Source: Nilaparvata lugens
Taxonomy: Eukaryota > Arthropoda > Insecta > Hemiptera > Delphacidae
Length of the DNA: 64,000 bases
Direction: 5' to 3'
Assembly (NCBI RefSeq): GCF_014356525.2
Contig: NC_052511.1
Location: 36,538,990 to 36,602,989 of the forward strand
In this document: positions 20,949 through 32,825 of the stretch, one piece after another
How positions within the stretch are numbered: the first letter of the stretch is position 1
How the letters are laid out: every line of letters starts with the position of its first letter
Translations under genes and position numbers: made by a program
The notes under the pieces: generated by a model
Database searches by the model: none
Seen by the model: the letters and a program-made list of their open reading frames with translations, nothing else
Told to the model about the DNA's origin: nothing

Positions 20949-22340
20949 CGGCCACTGTACAAAATTAGGTCTTTCTTCGCAATGCCTAACGACAATTTAA
21001 ATCGCTGCCCCTTAATACCCCCTAACGGGAAAGAGTAGGGAGGTTTAGGTACCCCCTGCCAGTCGTGCCATGTCGTTATGCAAATACGTGGGGGCTCGTG
21101 GCCACCCCCCTAGCCCCCTTGCACAGCAACCATGCGCTAGAATTTTATTCCTAGTCGAGCGAAATTTTCTGCGTCATTAAGGCTTGAATTTTGATGCACT
21201 TTATCAACTAAATCTGTCCCCCGTGTAAAGAATTATATAGGCTGTCGACGCTCTGCAAGGGAGATTCACTTTAAATTGTCAGTATTCCCCAATAATTACA
21301 TCAATGCTCCCCATTTAACTAACGCTGACAATAGCTGTTGCACGTCTCTTTGGTGTAATCTACTTGGAACTGGCAGCATTCCTTAAAGATAACATTAATG
21401 CTACCTATTCAAACAATTCTGACAGTATGAAGTGAATTATCACTACAGTTATACGTTCCATTAAATTGTGAAACTTCAGCTACAAGTTTAATTCCATCAA
21501 GTTTTATGTTCCATTTTATTCTTGAATTTGAGTTATATGTTTGTGTAACAATTTTTCCTCATCATATTATTCTTTCATTGAGTTTAACAACAGAATTCTT
21601 ATTTTCCCCTTTTTACATGTGTTTTACAACGCAATAAATTCAAATTTCTAATGTTAAAAATGAGCTTTCTAAATTTATTCTCCGCACAGTCTTTTCTTAC
21701 TTTTACTTCTTATTATACACACAGTCTACTTCTTATTTATTGTTTCATGTTTTGAAACCATACATTTCATTCATTCACCGATATTCTGGATATTTGCTCT
21801 CCTTCATTTAGTCTTGAGTTCAAGGTATTTTCATTGGTAGATTTTTAAACGTACGAATAGCACAAAAATCTTTTTCGGCTAAAATTTGGAGCTTGTGAGT
21901 AGTGAAAGTATCATCTATACTACATAACTATAACAATAGCATTTTTAACCGAACGTAGTGAGGTCTATGTTTCAACTCGATTTGCTTTTGTTTGTCTGTA
22001 TGTAACGCGATTACGGCCAAATGCGTCGTTAGAATTCCATGAGATTTGGCAGGAATATTCCTTTTTCAACTGCGCGTTGATGTATACATAAAGTTTTACG
22101 AAATTTTGCATTTTAAGGATAATATGAGAAGAAAAGGAATTCCTCCATACTCTGGTATCACTATTATATCATCTACTTTAAAGATAGGATCAATCAGACT
22201 ATAGAATTATTCATAATCAATCAGCTGACAAGTGATTGTCAATTCATCGCATGCATTACACAGATGTCTGGCCGTGTCTATTTCTATAAGGTAGGGTTTC
22301 AATATCTTTTATATGCGTGCCCATCACTATCAATAAAAAA
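20949..22340. other. Unassigned intergenic stretch, probably dispersed repeats
   Basis: Contains a GC-richer block at 20950-21180 and a sequence from about 21955 ('cgaacgtagtgaggtct', 'acgcgattacggccaaat') with the mixed composition typical of dispersed repeats. No ORF, RNA gene or terminal repeats were found. Confidence 0.35.
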
Positions 22341-22812
22341 TTGAGATTATTTTCAAGGAATTGCGTTGCTCGAAATACAAGGGATCTCATTTGGGTTGAA
22401 GTGTTGAACGTGTCGTCTAAACGTTTGACAACTCTGAAATTACTAGGGATCTTTACATTAATTTGGGAACAATCTTTCGTAAACAATACAGGTTCTCACG
22501 GTAATTCAATCGGGTAGAAGAAAACCTTGAGATTATTTTCAAGGAATAGCGTTGCTCGATAGACAAGGATCTCATTTGGGTTGAAGTGTTGAACGTGTCG
22601 TCTAAACGTTTGACAACTCTGAAATTACTAGGGAACTTTACATTAATTTGGAAACAATCTTTCGTAAACAATACAGGTTCTCACGGTAATTCAATTGGGT
22701 AGAAGAAAAACTGATTATTTTTAAGGAATAGCGTTGCTCGAAAGACAAGGATCTCATTTGGGTTGAAGTGTTGAACGTGTCGTCTAAACGTTTGACAACT
22801 CTGAAATTACCT
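22341..22812. repeat. Tandem repeat, about 185 bp unit, two and a half copies
   Basis: Units start near 22341, 22527 and 22709. Each contains 'gcgttgctcga', 'gatctcatttgggttgaagt', 'gtcgtctaaacgtttgac' and 'ctctgaaattac'. The first two continue into 'caatctttcgtaaacaatac', while the third stops at about 22810. Overlapping minus-strand frames of 70-110 codons repeat the same peptide and simply reflect the DNA repeat. Confidence 0.85.
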
Positions 22813-23210
22813 CGTAACATCGCAAGATGTCTGCTGCAAATAATAAGCTCGGTACTACAATATGTCTCCGTGCGAAGTGTCGTCCCAAGGTTGTAAATTT
22901 GAAACAAGATTGTCTCTTTACGACCAGACCAATTTTGAAAATAAATGGAACGTGAGAAACAATTTAAATTTGACACATGATCCCACGAATGAGGAGACGT
23001 GAATAAAAAGATGAGGAAGACGAAAATTGGAATAATTCATTTCACTATCTAGTTGAATTTATGGAGGACATAACGTAGAACACATTCGTATAATAACAAC
23101 AGTAAATTCAAGCAATTTGAAGTAAACAGTTCACTAAAGTCTGCTGTTGGTGTGACAATAAAAATGGAATCTTGTATTTGGAACCATGAGTAGTTGTGAC
23201 AGTTTCAAAT

Positions 23211-23440
23211 CTAGCAGGTAACCCGTGCTCCGCAAGGGTCTATTTTAAAACTTGACAACCTGGAAACCTGATGTAATGAAATCTTGAAGAATTTAAAATT
23301 GGTTTATAAACATCCTCGGTTAATTAAGAATCTTTATGCAAAATTCCAAGTTAATCAGTCAGTAGTTTAGACGTGATGATGCTTCAAACATATTTTTTCT
23401 ACCTGGTACAAGCCAGCTCTTTCCTGTATTATATATTAGG
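23211..23440 (-). mobile_element. Helitron-like 3' end (minus strand)
   Basis: CTAG at 23211-23214 is followed on the plus strand by a hairpin 'cccgtgctccgcaaggg' nine bases in. Read on the minus strand this is hairpin, short spacer, CTAG, then T, as at Helitron 3' ends. It is related over about 170 bp to 58317-58667. The 5' end was not located and the right limit is approximate. Confidence 0.45.
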
Positions 23441-23545
23441 ATCCAGTTATTTATTTTCAATTTTTATTTGTTATTTTATAATTTTTAGAACAATAAAATC
23501 ATAGGACCCTGACAAATTGAATGATATAAATGGATGATACAAATC

Positions 23546-23546
<1 letters not shown>

Positions 23547-23592
<46 letters not shown>
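23547..23592. repeat. (TA)n microsatellite
   Basis: About 46 bases of alternating T and A with one phase break at about 23569-23570, immediately before the Helitron-like element. Confidence 0.95.
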
Positions 23593-23593
<1 letters not shown>

Positions 23594-24362
23594 CGAAGCG
23601 AAATGGCACTCACTCACTGACTGACTGACTCACTCACTCTCAGAACTAAAAATCTACCGGACCAAAAACGTTCAAATTTGGTAGGTATGTTCAGTTGGCC
23701 CTTTAGAAGTGCTCTAAGTAATCTTTTGGCGATATTTTAACTCTAAGGGTGGTTTTTAAGGGTATAAAGTTCTTTTAGCATGTATATTCTTCTTATTCCG
23801 ATATCTTAAAATTATTATAATTGAAATGTCCATACCATAATATGTTAATATAGAACTATAATCTAGAGAGAGTACCTATTCGAAACAGTTGTTCTGGTAA
23901 CTGAATTGAAAATTTTGTCAGGTTGGCATTAAGTTGAGTTGACTTTGTTAGGTTGACACCAAGTTGAAGATTGAAATGCATTTATCCAGGACCTCCTAAA
24001 TATCAATTTATCCAATTAGCCAAAATTAGCGTTTTCTCAGCTTTTCTGCGTTTCCTCACCTTTTTCAATAATTGATGGAAATATATTTAAAGAAATATAA
24101 TTATAACTTGGCTTCAGTACACAGGTTTAGCTGAGGTGGAAGAACTTTGTTCGCCAAAGATACGCCGATATAGTAACAGGTGTTTTTCGTGATCAAATTG
24201 ACATAATACGTTAAAATTCGGTACAGAGGTTCCGCTGAGGTCTACATGCAGGCGAGCGAAGCGAGCTCGCTGATCTCATTTTTGGACGATCCAGTCGGGG
24301 GTCCAGGGGGCGGAGCCCCCTGGCTAGACGGATATGGCGAGCGAAGCGAGCCTGACGGCTAG
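23593..24362 (+). mobile_element. Helitron-like non-autonomous element (770 bp)
   Basis: Starts TC (after A-T) and ends CTAG followed by T, the pattern of Helitrons, which insert between A and T and make no target duplication. A strong hairpin CCAGGGGGCGGAGCCCCCTGG lies at about 24303-24323. The last 40 bases hold a second GC-rich motif (gcgagcgaagcgagc) just before the CTAG. There is no Rep/helicase ORF, so it would be non-autonomous. The hairpin is farther from the end than usual, which keeps this tentative. Confidence 0.5.
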
Positions 24363-25014
24363 TTGTATAATAAAATAATTGAATATTATATTAAATAGAA
24401 CTATAAATTGAAGAACTACAGCTGAAGACGAGCGACTATTTCTCTATTAGAAATGCACATTAGCTTTTCGAATACTTGATTAGAAAAACGAAAGCGAAAA
24501 ATAAATACTGCTTCAAATTGCAGAGGAAACAATAATGATATCAAACGTTAAAAATAATGCTAACTTGGCTTCAGCACCGTTTCTAAAAATGTCATCCCAA
24601 ATTGCACAGTTTTGAAAATGTCAACTGGGTCGATAGAGGATCCCTTCACCCCTTTGAACCCTCCCTAACACCCTTAAGAACCCCGTCCCCGCACCAACCT
24701 ACATCAAGTCCTCCAATTACAATATTCGCGTTCTATAAGGCCGAGTGTAGCACCTATAGCTCGTCTTCTCTTGTGTGTTAGAGCAGTGAAAAAAGACTAC
24801 CAAGTCCTTGACTAAAGGTTAAGGGTGATGGAAACTGTGACAAACACATGCCTGGGGCTCTTTTCAGGGGTACCCACCCCCTCCTGGACCCCCCTGGTTA
24901 AGAATACCCCTCAAGCTTACCCCCTCGACCCTCCTTGCGAAGCTCCCCCCTACTTCCGGTTTCCTGCTTCCACGTTTCTTTCCTCCTGAAGGAGTCAACT
25001 CGTGTGGAATGACG
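24363..25014. other. Unassigned spacer
   Basis: AT-rich to about 24600, then C-rich runs such as 'cccacccc'. No ORF or repeat structure supported. Confidence 0.3.
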
Positions 25015-26320
25015 CGATTTCGTTGGGAAAAGAAAAGGTAGGAGGAACAAGGAGGGGAAGAGAAAAGAGAAGAACAAGAGAAAAGAGAAGAGAAAAGAAA
25101 AGAACAGGTGAATGAAGAGGAGATGGAAGAGTTGAGGAATGAGCTGGAGGAAAAGGAAGAAAAGAGGAAGAAGATGAACATGTTGACCAAGCGAAAAGAA
25201 AAAGTAGAGAAAAATTGAAATTAAATAGGAAATAGAAAGAAAAGAACGTGTAGGTGCAGAATGAGCAGAAGTGGTAGAAGAACTGAAGAGGAAGAAAAAG
25301 AAGAAGTAGGAGGAGAAGGATAAGGGGAAGAGAAACGGAGAAGATAAACATGTTGACAGGGCGAAAAGAAAAAGTAGAGAAAAATTGAAATTAAGTAGGA
25401 AACAGAAAGAAAAGAACGTGTAGGTGCAGAATAAGCAAAATTGGTAAAAGAACTGAAGAAAAAGAAGAAGAAGCGAAGAAGAAGAAGAAGAAGAAGACGA
25501 AGAAGGAGAAGTAGGAGGAGGAAGAAGAAGAAGAAAAAGAAGAAAAAGCAGGAGAAAACCCAGAAGGAAAAGAAGAAGAAACAGTGGGATTAGAGGGAGG
25601 AGATAAAAGAGTAGAGATTTAAGAGAGAGGGTGAGAATAAGGAGAAAGAGGTGGAGGAAGAGAAAAAGACAGAGAAAGAGGTAAAGAGAAACTGGTAAGA
25701 TCATGAGGCTGGAGTGAGGAGAAGATGATGGAGAAGAAGGAGAAGAAGAAGAAAAAGTAAGAAGAACTTGCAGAGGAAAGAATATTAGAAATCACAAGGA
25801 ATAAGTCACATAGGAGGGAAAAGATAGGAGGAGAAATAGAAAGCGGAAGATGAGGAGGAATTTGAGAAAATATAGGGTGACGAGGAGGAGGAGGAGAGTT
25901 AGTTGGGGTAGATGAGAAGGGAGAGGAGAATTTGAGGAGGAGAATGATCCGAGGAGGACGGTTTGTAGAAAGATGAGAATTGATGAAGAGATGGAGGAGG
26001 GGGTTGAAGGAGAATAAATTGGAGAAAGACGGTGAGGAGAATTTGTGGATGATGATGAGGACGAGGAGGTAAAGGAGTAGAAACAGAGCAGAGAAAATAG
26101 AAGAATAAGAATAAGATAAGGGGATTTAGAGGAAAAATAGGAAGAAGGGGTAGTAGAAATGAGGAGGAGGAGGAGGAAGAGGAGGTGGATGAGGAGGAGG
26201 AGGAGGAGAATAAATTGGTGGAAGAGGGTGAGGAGAATTTGTGGATGATGATGAGGTGAGGACGTGGTGGTGAAGGAGCAGGAGGAGAAGGAGGAGTTAG
26301 AAGACTCGTTTAGTGAGTGG
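25015..26320. repeat. Long polypurine tract with internal tandem copies
   Basis: For about 1.3 kb the plus strand is almost only A and G, with few pyrimidines. It contains a diverged tandem unit of about 172 bp, starting near 25175 and 25347 with 'aacatgttgac' and sharing 'agaaaaattgaaattaa' and 'gaacgtgtaggtgcag'. Towards 25850-26290 it becomes GAG/GGA-rich. Leu/Ser-rich frames on the minus strand (up to 268 codons) are by-products of composition. Confidence 0.85.
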
Positions 26321-27250
26321 AGTGCATTCGCTGCTCATCTATAAACGAATATAGCTGCCTGCAAGTGGAAAACCTACATCATCTTTCAGCTACAAAAAGT
26401 CTCTATCGCTCTCCTTTCACTTCCTCCCTCCGGATATCAGCTACTTCGTCTCAGTAACAGTTACAGTTATCCGTAATGTCAGCGAGTCACTCAAACGTCT
26501 ATGACATTGTTATCAGATGAAACTATCAAGTACAGATGTTCTCTACGGTATGCTTCATGTACTCTTTTCAATGAGATTCTTTGAAATCAATTCACTGGGG
26601 TACGGTTCGATAACTCAGTCACCAAAGGGTGAAATTAATAATTTGTGAACGTCTGCTTGTTTTATCCACAGGAATTCTAGACAATATCAAAAAGAAAAGA
26701 TACCCTTAATAATTGCTGTCAGTTGACCTTAACTAATAATCAGTGAGCTGTGTTTTTCTGGCTCTAAATTTTGTAGAATTACGCCAAAAAATTTCATTTA
26801 ATGATATATTGCTGTCATTAAAGCCCTGCACACATGCAATTCAATATCTCAATGTAACTTGCGGGAAAAATCAACAGTGTTTAGACTATAAATTGCATGC
26901 TCATTAATGCAATTTTATGCACTATTAAATAGAAGCAAAGAACTATAACAGCTTGTTCTGGGCGCCTAGATGTCTTCTGGTTTTCTCGCGCTAAATTCCG
27001 GAAAGCGTTATTATGATAATGAATCTTGTGTAAGCATGATCTGATCAAATTAATAGATAGTGTATCAGTGTGGATGTGCATTGGTCTGGACGTCGTTTCA
27101 GTTGAAATGTTTTATTTATTCTATTGATAAAATTTGTTCATTTTGTTATTATATCTTTATTTTTTTAGCTGAGCGTGTCATTGAAACAGTTTACGACTGA
27201 AATACTGTTTTTCAAGATATGTGACGAAATACGCGAAACTATAAGCAAAT
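26321..27250. other. Unassigned intergenic stretch
   Basis: Unique-looking AT-rich sequence. No ORF above noise, no inverted or tandem repeat recognised. Confidence 0.3.
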
Positions 27251-27279
27251 ACCTGTAAGGCTTAGTTTCAGCAAGGAAC

Positions 27280-28001
27280 TGAAATTCAGACCTAGTAGCC
27301 CCCTGTGGTCGGGGGAGCTTCTGATGAGCACCAGAATACACCCACAGTATCCCTGCTTGTCGTAGGAGGCGACTAAAAGGGACCCCCTATCCAAGCCCTT
27401 CTTCCAAAACCCTTCTCCTCCTTCCTAATATGCTTTGGAACTTTTCATTTCTAGAATGGCATTTTTTCCATTGACTTATCTTTGTGCCATTCTTTCTTTC
27501 TTTTCTATCTATTAGCCTCCCTTGGCCATATTCTCACTTCTTCTTAGGTCAACCCTAGAGGTGATTTGGATATGGGTTTCTAACGCTGCCTGTAGGATAC
27601 CAGGCGCCCTCCTGTAAATTTAGCCTTGCCTGGACATACGGGGCTCTGTCAGAGTTGACCCCACTTCCTATCTGTTCGTGGGAGCCACATGAACAAACAA
27701 ACCTCCAAGGCAACTCTAGAAGTTGCCTTGCCTTCAAACCCATCGGGATCTGTCCCATCAGGGCAGGTTCTTCAATCTGAATGGGTACTTCAGGAACATA
27801 GGAGGTTCCATTGCACTCTTATGTGGAGGCTTCCAACATTGAGAAGGCTTCCACTGATCACGACATGGATGACTTGAGCTCAATCACGCCATCCCAACTG
27901 GAAAGGGAGGATGAGCTTCTCAGAAGTCCAAAAAAACAATAATCTGCTGTAATGCCTGAGGATGCAATTGAGCAACTGAACAGTTTGCGGGTGGGGAGAC
28001 T
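27280..28001 (+). mobile_element. Probable 5' part of a non-LTR retrotransposon
   Basis: GC-richer than its surroundings. It starts near 'ctagtagccccctgtggtcg' and contains 'atccctgcttgtcgtaggag' and 'gcgactaaaagggac', which I associate with the 5' region of insect non-LTR (R1/LOA-like) elements. That association comes from memory of such repeats, not from a search. A possible ORF1 start lies at 27689 (MNKQTSKATLEVALPS), but the frame closes after 62 codons. The N gap at 28002 cuts off the rest. Confidence 0.4.
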
Positions 28002-28101
28002 NNNNNNNNNNNNNNNNNNNNNNNNNNNNNNNNNNNNNNNNNNNNNNNNNNNNNNNNNNNNNNNNNNNNNNNNNNNNNNNNNNNNNNNNNNNNNNNNNNN
28101 N
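28002..28101. other. Assembly gap (100 N)
   Basis: Exactly 100 N. The sequence on its right does not continue the non-LTR element on its left. Confidence 0.98.
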
Positions 28102-28599
28102 CATATATAGACTACGAAATAATTATGAAACTGTATATGAATATGAAAGCAGTTTGTAATATAATAACTATAGAAATAATCATATGTTATGCATCTACAT
28201 AAATTGGCGGAGCTTTGGACAAATCAATGTCCATTCTTCGGAAAGAATATTAAAAATATCCTCCCCACTAACTCTCTACCAAACGTTAATTTCGTTATTT
28301 AAACTAAGGATTTATTTATTAATGGAAATATTGTAAAAGTTTTAATCAATATGAATATTAAAGAGAAAAAAACAGAAAATTGATAGAGTAAAATAATTAT
28401 ATAGGTAGATAAGATCAAATAATTGATTAATAAAATGAAGTAGGCTGAAAGTAGATCTGGGTTATCAACTTTCAGTAGCCTAATATACAGCAGTATGCAT
28501 GGATAATTGAAATAACATGAGTTTATATAATATATATATATATATACAATTCGTTCTATAACATGGTTTAAAGGTTTGTATTTGTGGGATGGGTGGGGG
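28102..28599. other. Unassigned AT-rich stretch
   Basis: Contains a short (TA)n run at about 28530-28546. No gene or repeat boundary is visible. Confidence 0.3.
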
Positions 28600-29370
28600 A
28601 TGAAGGAGAAAGAGAAAAAAAGAGAGAAGAAATAATCGGAAAAGAAGTGCGAAAATTGGGGGAAGAGATAGAATATTGGGTGGGAGAACTCATATATTAT
28701 GATAATCATTCACAATTCGAATACGAGTATGCATTCCTTATTACTTGATAGATAAGGGAGAGAATAATAACATAGAGAGCAGGTAGAATAATAGAAGATA
28801 AATCACATAGTATAGTTCGTTTATTTTTCAAATTTCACTGTCAACTCATGCCGATAGTCCTAGTAGTTCTTTTTGGTAAAGCTATGTGACGCTGGTAGTC
28901 TCTCATACTGTGCCCTTCTTACACTCTCACCCAAACAAAACAGTAATAATAGACAGTAGTCGACAGAAATCGACTTGATTTAACAAAAAAATACTCTAAA
29001 TTTGGAACATTTGGTGTTTACTCTGAACACCCTATACCATGGGGTATACCATATCTACTTATGCAATCTTTTCTCTATTACAATAATAATTATTGAGAAG
29101 TGAAAAAGCAAAATGGAGAGTAGGAGGGGCAGATGAGAAGAAAAGGAGATGTTGGAGGGAAATGAAAACGTGGAAAAGAATTATTATTAAAAAATTACCA
29201 TGAGAAACAGAACGAATATAGGTGAGGAAAGACTGACGGATGATAAATTAATTGCAATAGAATATGAGGAAGGAAATTGAGAAGAAGTATCATTCCATTT
29301 GTATAAACTACAAAACGAGAAGATAATGGAGAAGAGGGAGAATATAAGAAATACCGAAATTCAAGAGTGG
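28600..29370. repeat. Segmental duplication, copy B
   Basis: Partner of 1-1039 in the same orientation, without the 301-bp MITE: 'gcccttcttacactctcacc' at 28912 is the uninterrupted site. It has its own small insertion at about 28990-29025 ('ctctaaatttggaac' onward), absent from copy A. No coding potential. Confidence 0.8.
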
Positions 29371-29516
29371 AAACGCAGATAACAAAATAGGAAAGGGAAT
29401 GCGATGCTCGGCACCAGTATGAGTTTTGCCCTATTCGGAACTGTTGGATAAATTATGACAGAGAATTACTTTGTGAAGCTTATCGCGTTTAAAATCAACT
29501 GCTACAGTATCAGAAG

Positions 29517-29752
29517 CAGTAGAAGAAGTAGAAGAAGAAGGAAAAGAAGGAGAAGGAGAAGAAGAAGAAGAGAAAGATTAAGGAAAAGAAGATGAAGAAA
29601 AAGATAAGTTTGAGGAGGAGGAGGAGGAGGAGGAGGAGGAGGAGGAGGAGGAGGAAGAGGTGAGAAGAAGAAGAGAAGAAGAAGAAGAAGAAGAAGAAGA
29701 AGAAGAAGAAGAAGAAGAAGAAGAAGAAGAAGAAGAAAGAAGAGAAGGAGAA
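29517..29752. repeat. GAA/GAG trinucleotide microsatellite
   Basis: A mixed (AGA)n and (GGA)n array, with an almost pure (GAG)n run at 29611-29657 and an (AGA)n run at 29676-29741. A poly-Ser frame on the minus strand is a shadow of the array. Confidence 0.95.
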
Positions 29753-31740
29753 TAACTGCGATGTGCGATTACAGTTATTGTGCAGCTAATAGAATTTTGT
29801 AGGTAGCAACGTCGTTGGCTGTTTACACAAGACTGGAATGGGAATTTGCAACGTTGAATATTCGAAACTTCACCGTGATTAACTTTCTCTAGGTTAAATT
29901 GCATGTAGATTCTTGATACTAAATTGTTCCAAATACAAATTCTAGCTAGTCTGGATGTTCTTAATAATAGATACTACCTCTTTCTGTTCAAATTGTACCT
30001 AGTTGTTTCATACAGATAAAGTAGTGGTACTTGAATTCAAATTCTAGCATCTATCTATTCTGCAATAGCAATTCTACCTTATTCCACAATCATGTTTCCG
30101 TAAGGGTACGTCATTTTACGGTCGTTAAATTTAATGGACTTAACGTACAACCAAATCTTCAAGTAGTAGACGAAGGGTTTATGTGGGGAAAAGATTTGAC
30201 AATATTTTATATTGATGACAGAGAGAACAGTGGAGAAAAAATATATATACGAGTTATTCAATGAGAATTAGTTATAGTGAGGTTTACGTATGATGACAGT
30301 GGAGAAATATAGAAGAGCAGTGTTGCTGATTCTCTGCCATTCTACTCCACTGCCTTCTATAGAGGCAGATACCGGCTGATACCGGACGGTATAGGTATCA
30401 TATTTAATATCAATTATCTTGTTTAAATAATCAATTAATATCGGGGGACCGAGCTTTGCTCTGGAGTGTAAAAGCATAGAAAATTTGTAACGAAAGATTC
30501 ATAGTTTATATTAAATTACTCATTTTCTCAGTCGTACAATTATTCTTAAAGTTATATGAGGAGACACAACAGGTTTATGCCCAAAACTGTCCCCTTTTGA
30601 AATTTATTCTACACTCGAAATCAAAATCTAGGTTAAGCTACTATCACTCATCAAAATAACAATTTATTCACACTTCAAAAAACAAACACATCATCAATTA
30701 CAAATTGATATACTATGAATTTGATTTAGAATGATATACTATGTTTGCTACAATATTTGTTAATGTACTATGTACTATTCTACACTAACATCATCTAGTT
30801 ACTATTTTGGACTTTCTGAAGTAAGCATGTTTTCTAAAAAAAAAGAGAAATAAACAAAAATAAGTTTTTCTTGCTGAATTTTTCTTCACGTGAGATCAGC
30901 TGAATGATCCCACATATACAATCGTTCACTCACTTCCATTACGGTATAGACAGACGACAAAATTTTCAGCTGTTTTTACAAGGACGTATTTATTCTTTTA
31001 ATGTCCTTCAGCGAGTTATCCCAGGGTTGAAATCTGGTGCAATCGAATTTTCATATCATAAACCTACTTTGTTCCAAATTTCGTGAGAATCGTTAGAGCA
31101 GTTTTCGAGATACGGTCACATACATATATATATATATATATAAACAGAAATTGCTCGTTTAATCGTATAGGATACTGTATTTCATTCGTCAAGAATATAT
31201 TTTCTTCAATGATTAAATAATAAATTTTTATGATTGAGAATGAATATTTCTTCAATTAATTGTCGAATGAGAGACAAAGGTAACAACACCAATGTTAATC
31301 AAATACTGCCATTATAACGTTTACCACACTATAGATTCGATTTCATTTTGTCTGAAGGCTCTAATAACTTTTTCTCTGTCACTGCTCCTATGATGCCTTG
31401 TACCAAGGATAGTGTATAGCTATTACTATATACTATACTATTCTTGGCCTTGTACTACAATCAGTAATTATTATTTTTCCATTAGAATGAATAAACAATA
31501 ATTCCAATTTGCAATTATATTTAACTCATCTCAATCCTTTCCAATTACATTCTTTCCATTACCCACTAGATAAACAATCAAATTGCACCGGTTCGATCCC
31601 TATGCTGAGTGTCCTAGCAACGTTAATGGGTATTGGTGAACCCATCTGGGGACGCTGCAACAGTCATTAAACACATTTTAATCAGCAGTATGGCTGTGAC
31701 ATTATCAAACACCAGCCATATTGCGAATTACACAGGGAGA
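29753..31740. other. Unassigned intergenic stretch with a repeat fragment
   Basis: Mostly unique AT-rich sequence. At about 31060-31160, 'ccaaatttcgtgagaatcgt' and 'gcagttttcgagatacgg' followed by a (TA)n run look like the tail of a dispersed insect repeat, of uncertain class. No gene supported. Confidence 0.35.
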
Positions 31741-31756
31741 AGAGAGGAGATATCGT

Positions 31757-32010
31757 GAGAGAGAGAGAGAGAGAGAGAGATAGCGTGTTAAAGAGAGAGA
31801 GTGTGTAAGTGAGGGGGAGAGAGATAGAGTGGCAGAGTGATAGAGTGGCAGTGAGGGTGAGTGCGAGAGAGAGAGTAGGAGGGATAGGAAAAAGAGAGAG
31901 ATATAGTGAGAGTGGTGGAGTGGGTAGGAGAGAGAAATGATGGGAGAGAGTAGGAGGGATAGGAAAAAGAGAGAGATATAGTGAGAGAGATGGAGTGGGT
32001 GGGAGAAAAA
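31757..32010. repeat. GA-rich simple repeat
   Basis: Starts as pure (GA)n and continues as degenerate 'gagagag' blocks. A unit with 'gtaggagggataggaaaaag' occurs twice, near 31875 and 31950. Confidence 0.9.
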
Positions 32011-32446
32011 ATAGAGAGATATACTGAGTTCATGCTGTTCAATCTGCAAATCGACTACCATATCTTGTCCACTAAATATGAACTATATACTCAGCTCTTC
32101 TCAATAAACATAATTTGTTTTCCCTCTCTCCCCTTGTTTATTAAACCCCTGTCATTGTCCTCTCCTGGTTCACCCTCTCTTTCCATCTATTTGCTTATTT
32201 TTCTCTTTTTTACATCCTCGTCTTCTCTTCACACCTCTTTGAGGTGTGTTCCTCTCCCTTGATAACTATTAATTTCAAAAACTCTCTTTCTCAATTATTT
32301 TAATTCTCGATTTCAAATTATTTTGAAAATAATTATATCGGAAAAACTCATGTCATTGCGTATATAGAATGTAGTAACAATCCAACCCAATAAAAATTTT
32401 TTTTTGCTCCCTATCGTTTTTGATGATGTACTTGTATGAATCAATA

Positions 32447-32825
32447 AGGGATAAAGATTGAATGTAAAAGACTAAGAAATTGTCAAAAACCACAGATTTA
32501 TTGATACTTAGAAAGACCGGTTTCGGTTATTACACCATTGTCAATCTCTGATAAATTATTCTCTGATAATCTATTTCTCTGATAAATTATTAGTAGATAG
32601 TTATTTGATAGTTATTAGTAGATTATTAGTTCCTGATTATTATTAGATAATAGAAAAATAATCTTTTCTCTGATCATCAGAGATTGACAATGGTGTAATA
32701 ACCGAAACCGGTCTTTCTAAGTATCAATAAATCTGTGGTTTTTGACAATTACTTAGTCTTTTTTTCATTCAATATGAATAATTACCACAATATCAACTTC
32801 TCAACTACACAAAAAAGGGATAAAG
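32447..32825 (+). mobile_element. Self-complementary retroposon-like element, copy 1
   Basis: The element is 32457-32815, flanked by the direct repeat AGGGATAAAG (32447-32456 and 32816-32825). It starts ATTGAATG, runs into a left arm with 'gaccggtttcggttattaca', a loop of about 110 bases, and a right arm that is the reverse complement of the left. A 45-base tail follows, ending CTCAACTACACAAAAA. Only one end has the tail, and the tail ends in A. These traits and a 10-bp duplication fit target-primed insertion better than a cut-and-paste transposon. Confidence 0.7.

Noticed and set aside
24898..25704. 268-codon Leu/Ser/Phe-rich minus-strand ORF
   Set aside because: The polypurine tract lacks stop codons on the opposite strand by composition; several overlapping frames are open equally.
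31587..31600. GGTTCGATCCC, a perfect tRNA B-box-like string
   Set aside because: No A box, acceptor pairing or cloverleaf could be built around it, so it was not called as a tRNA gene or a SINE.
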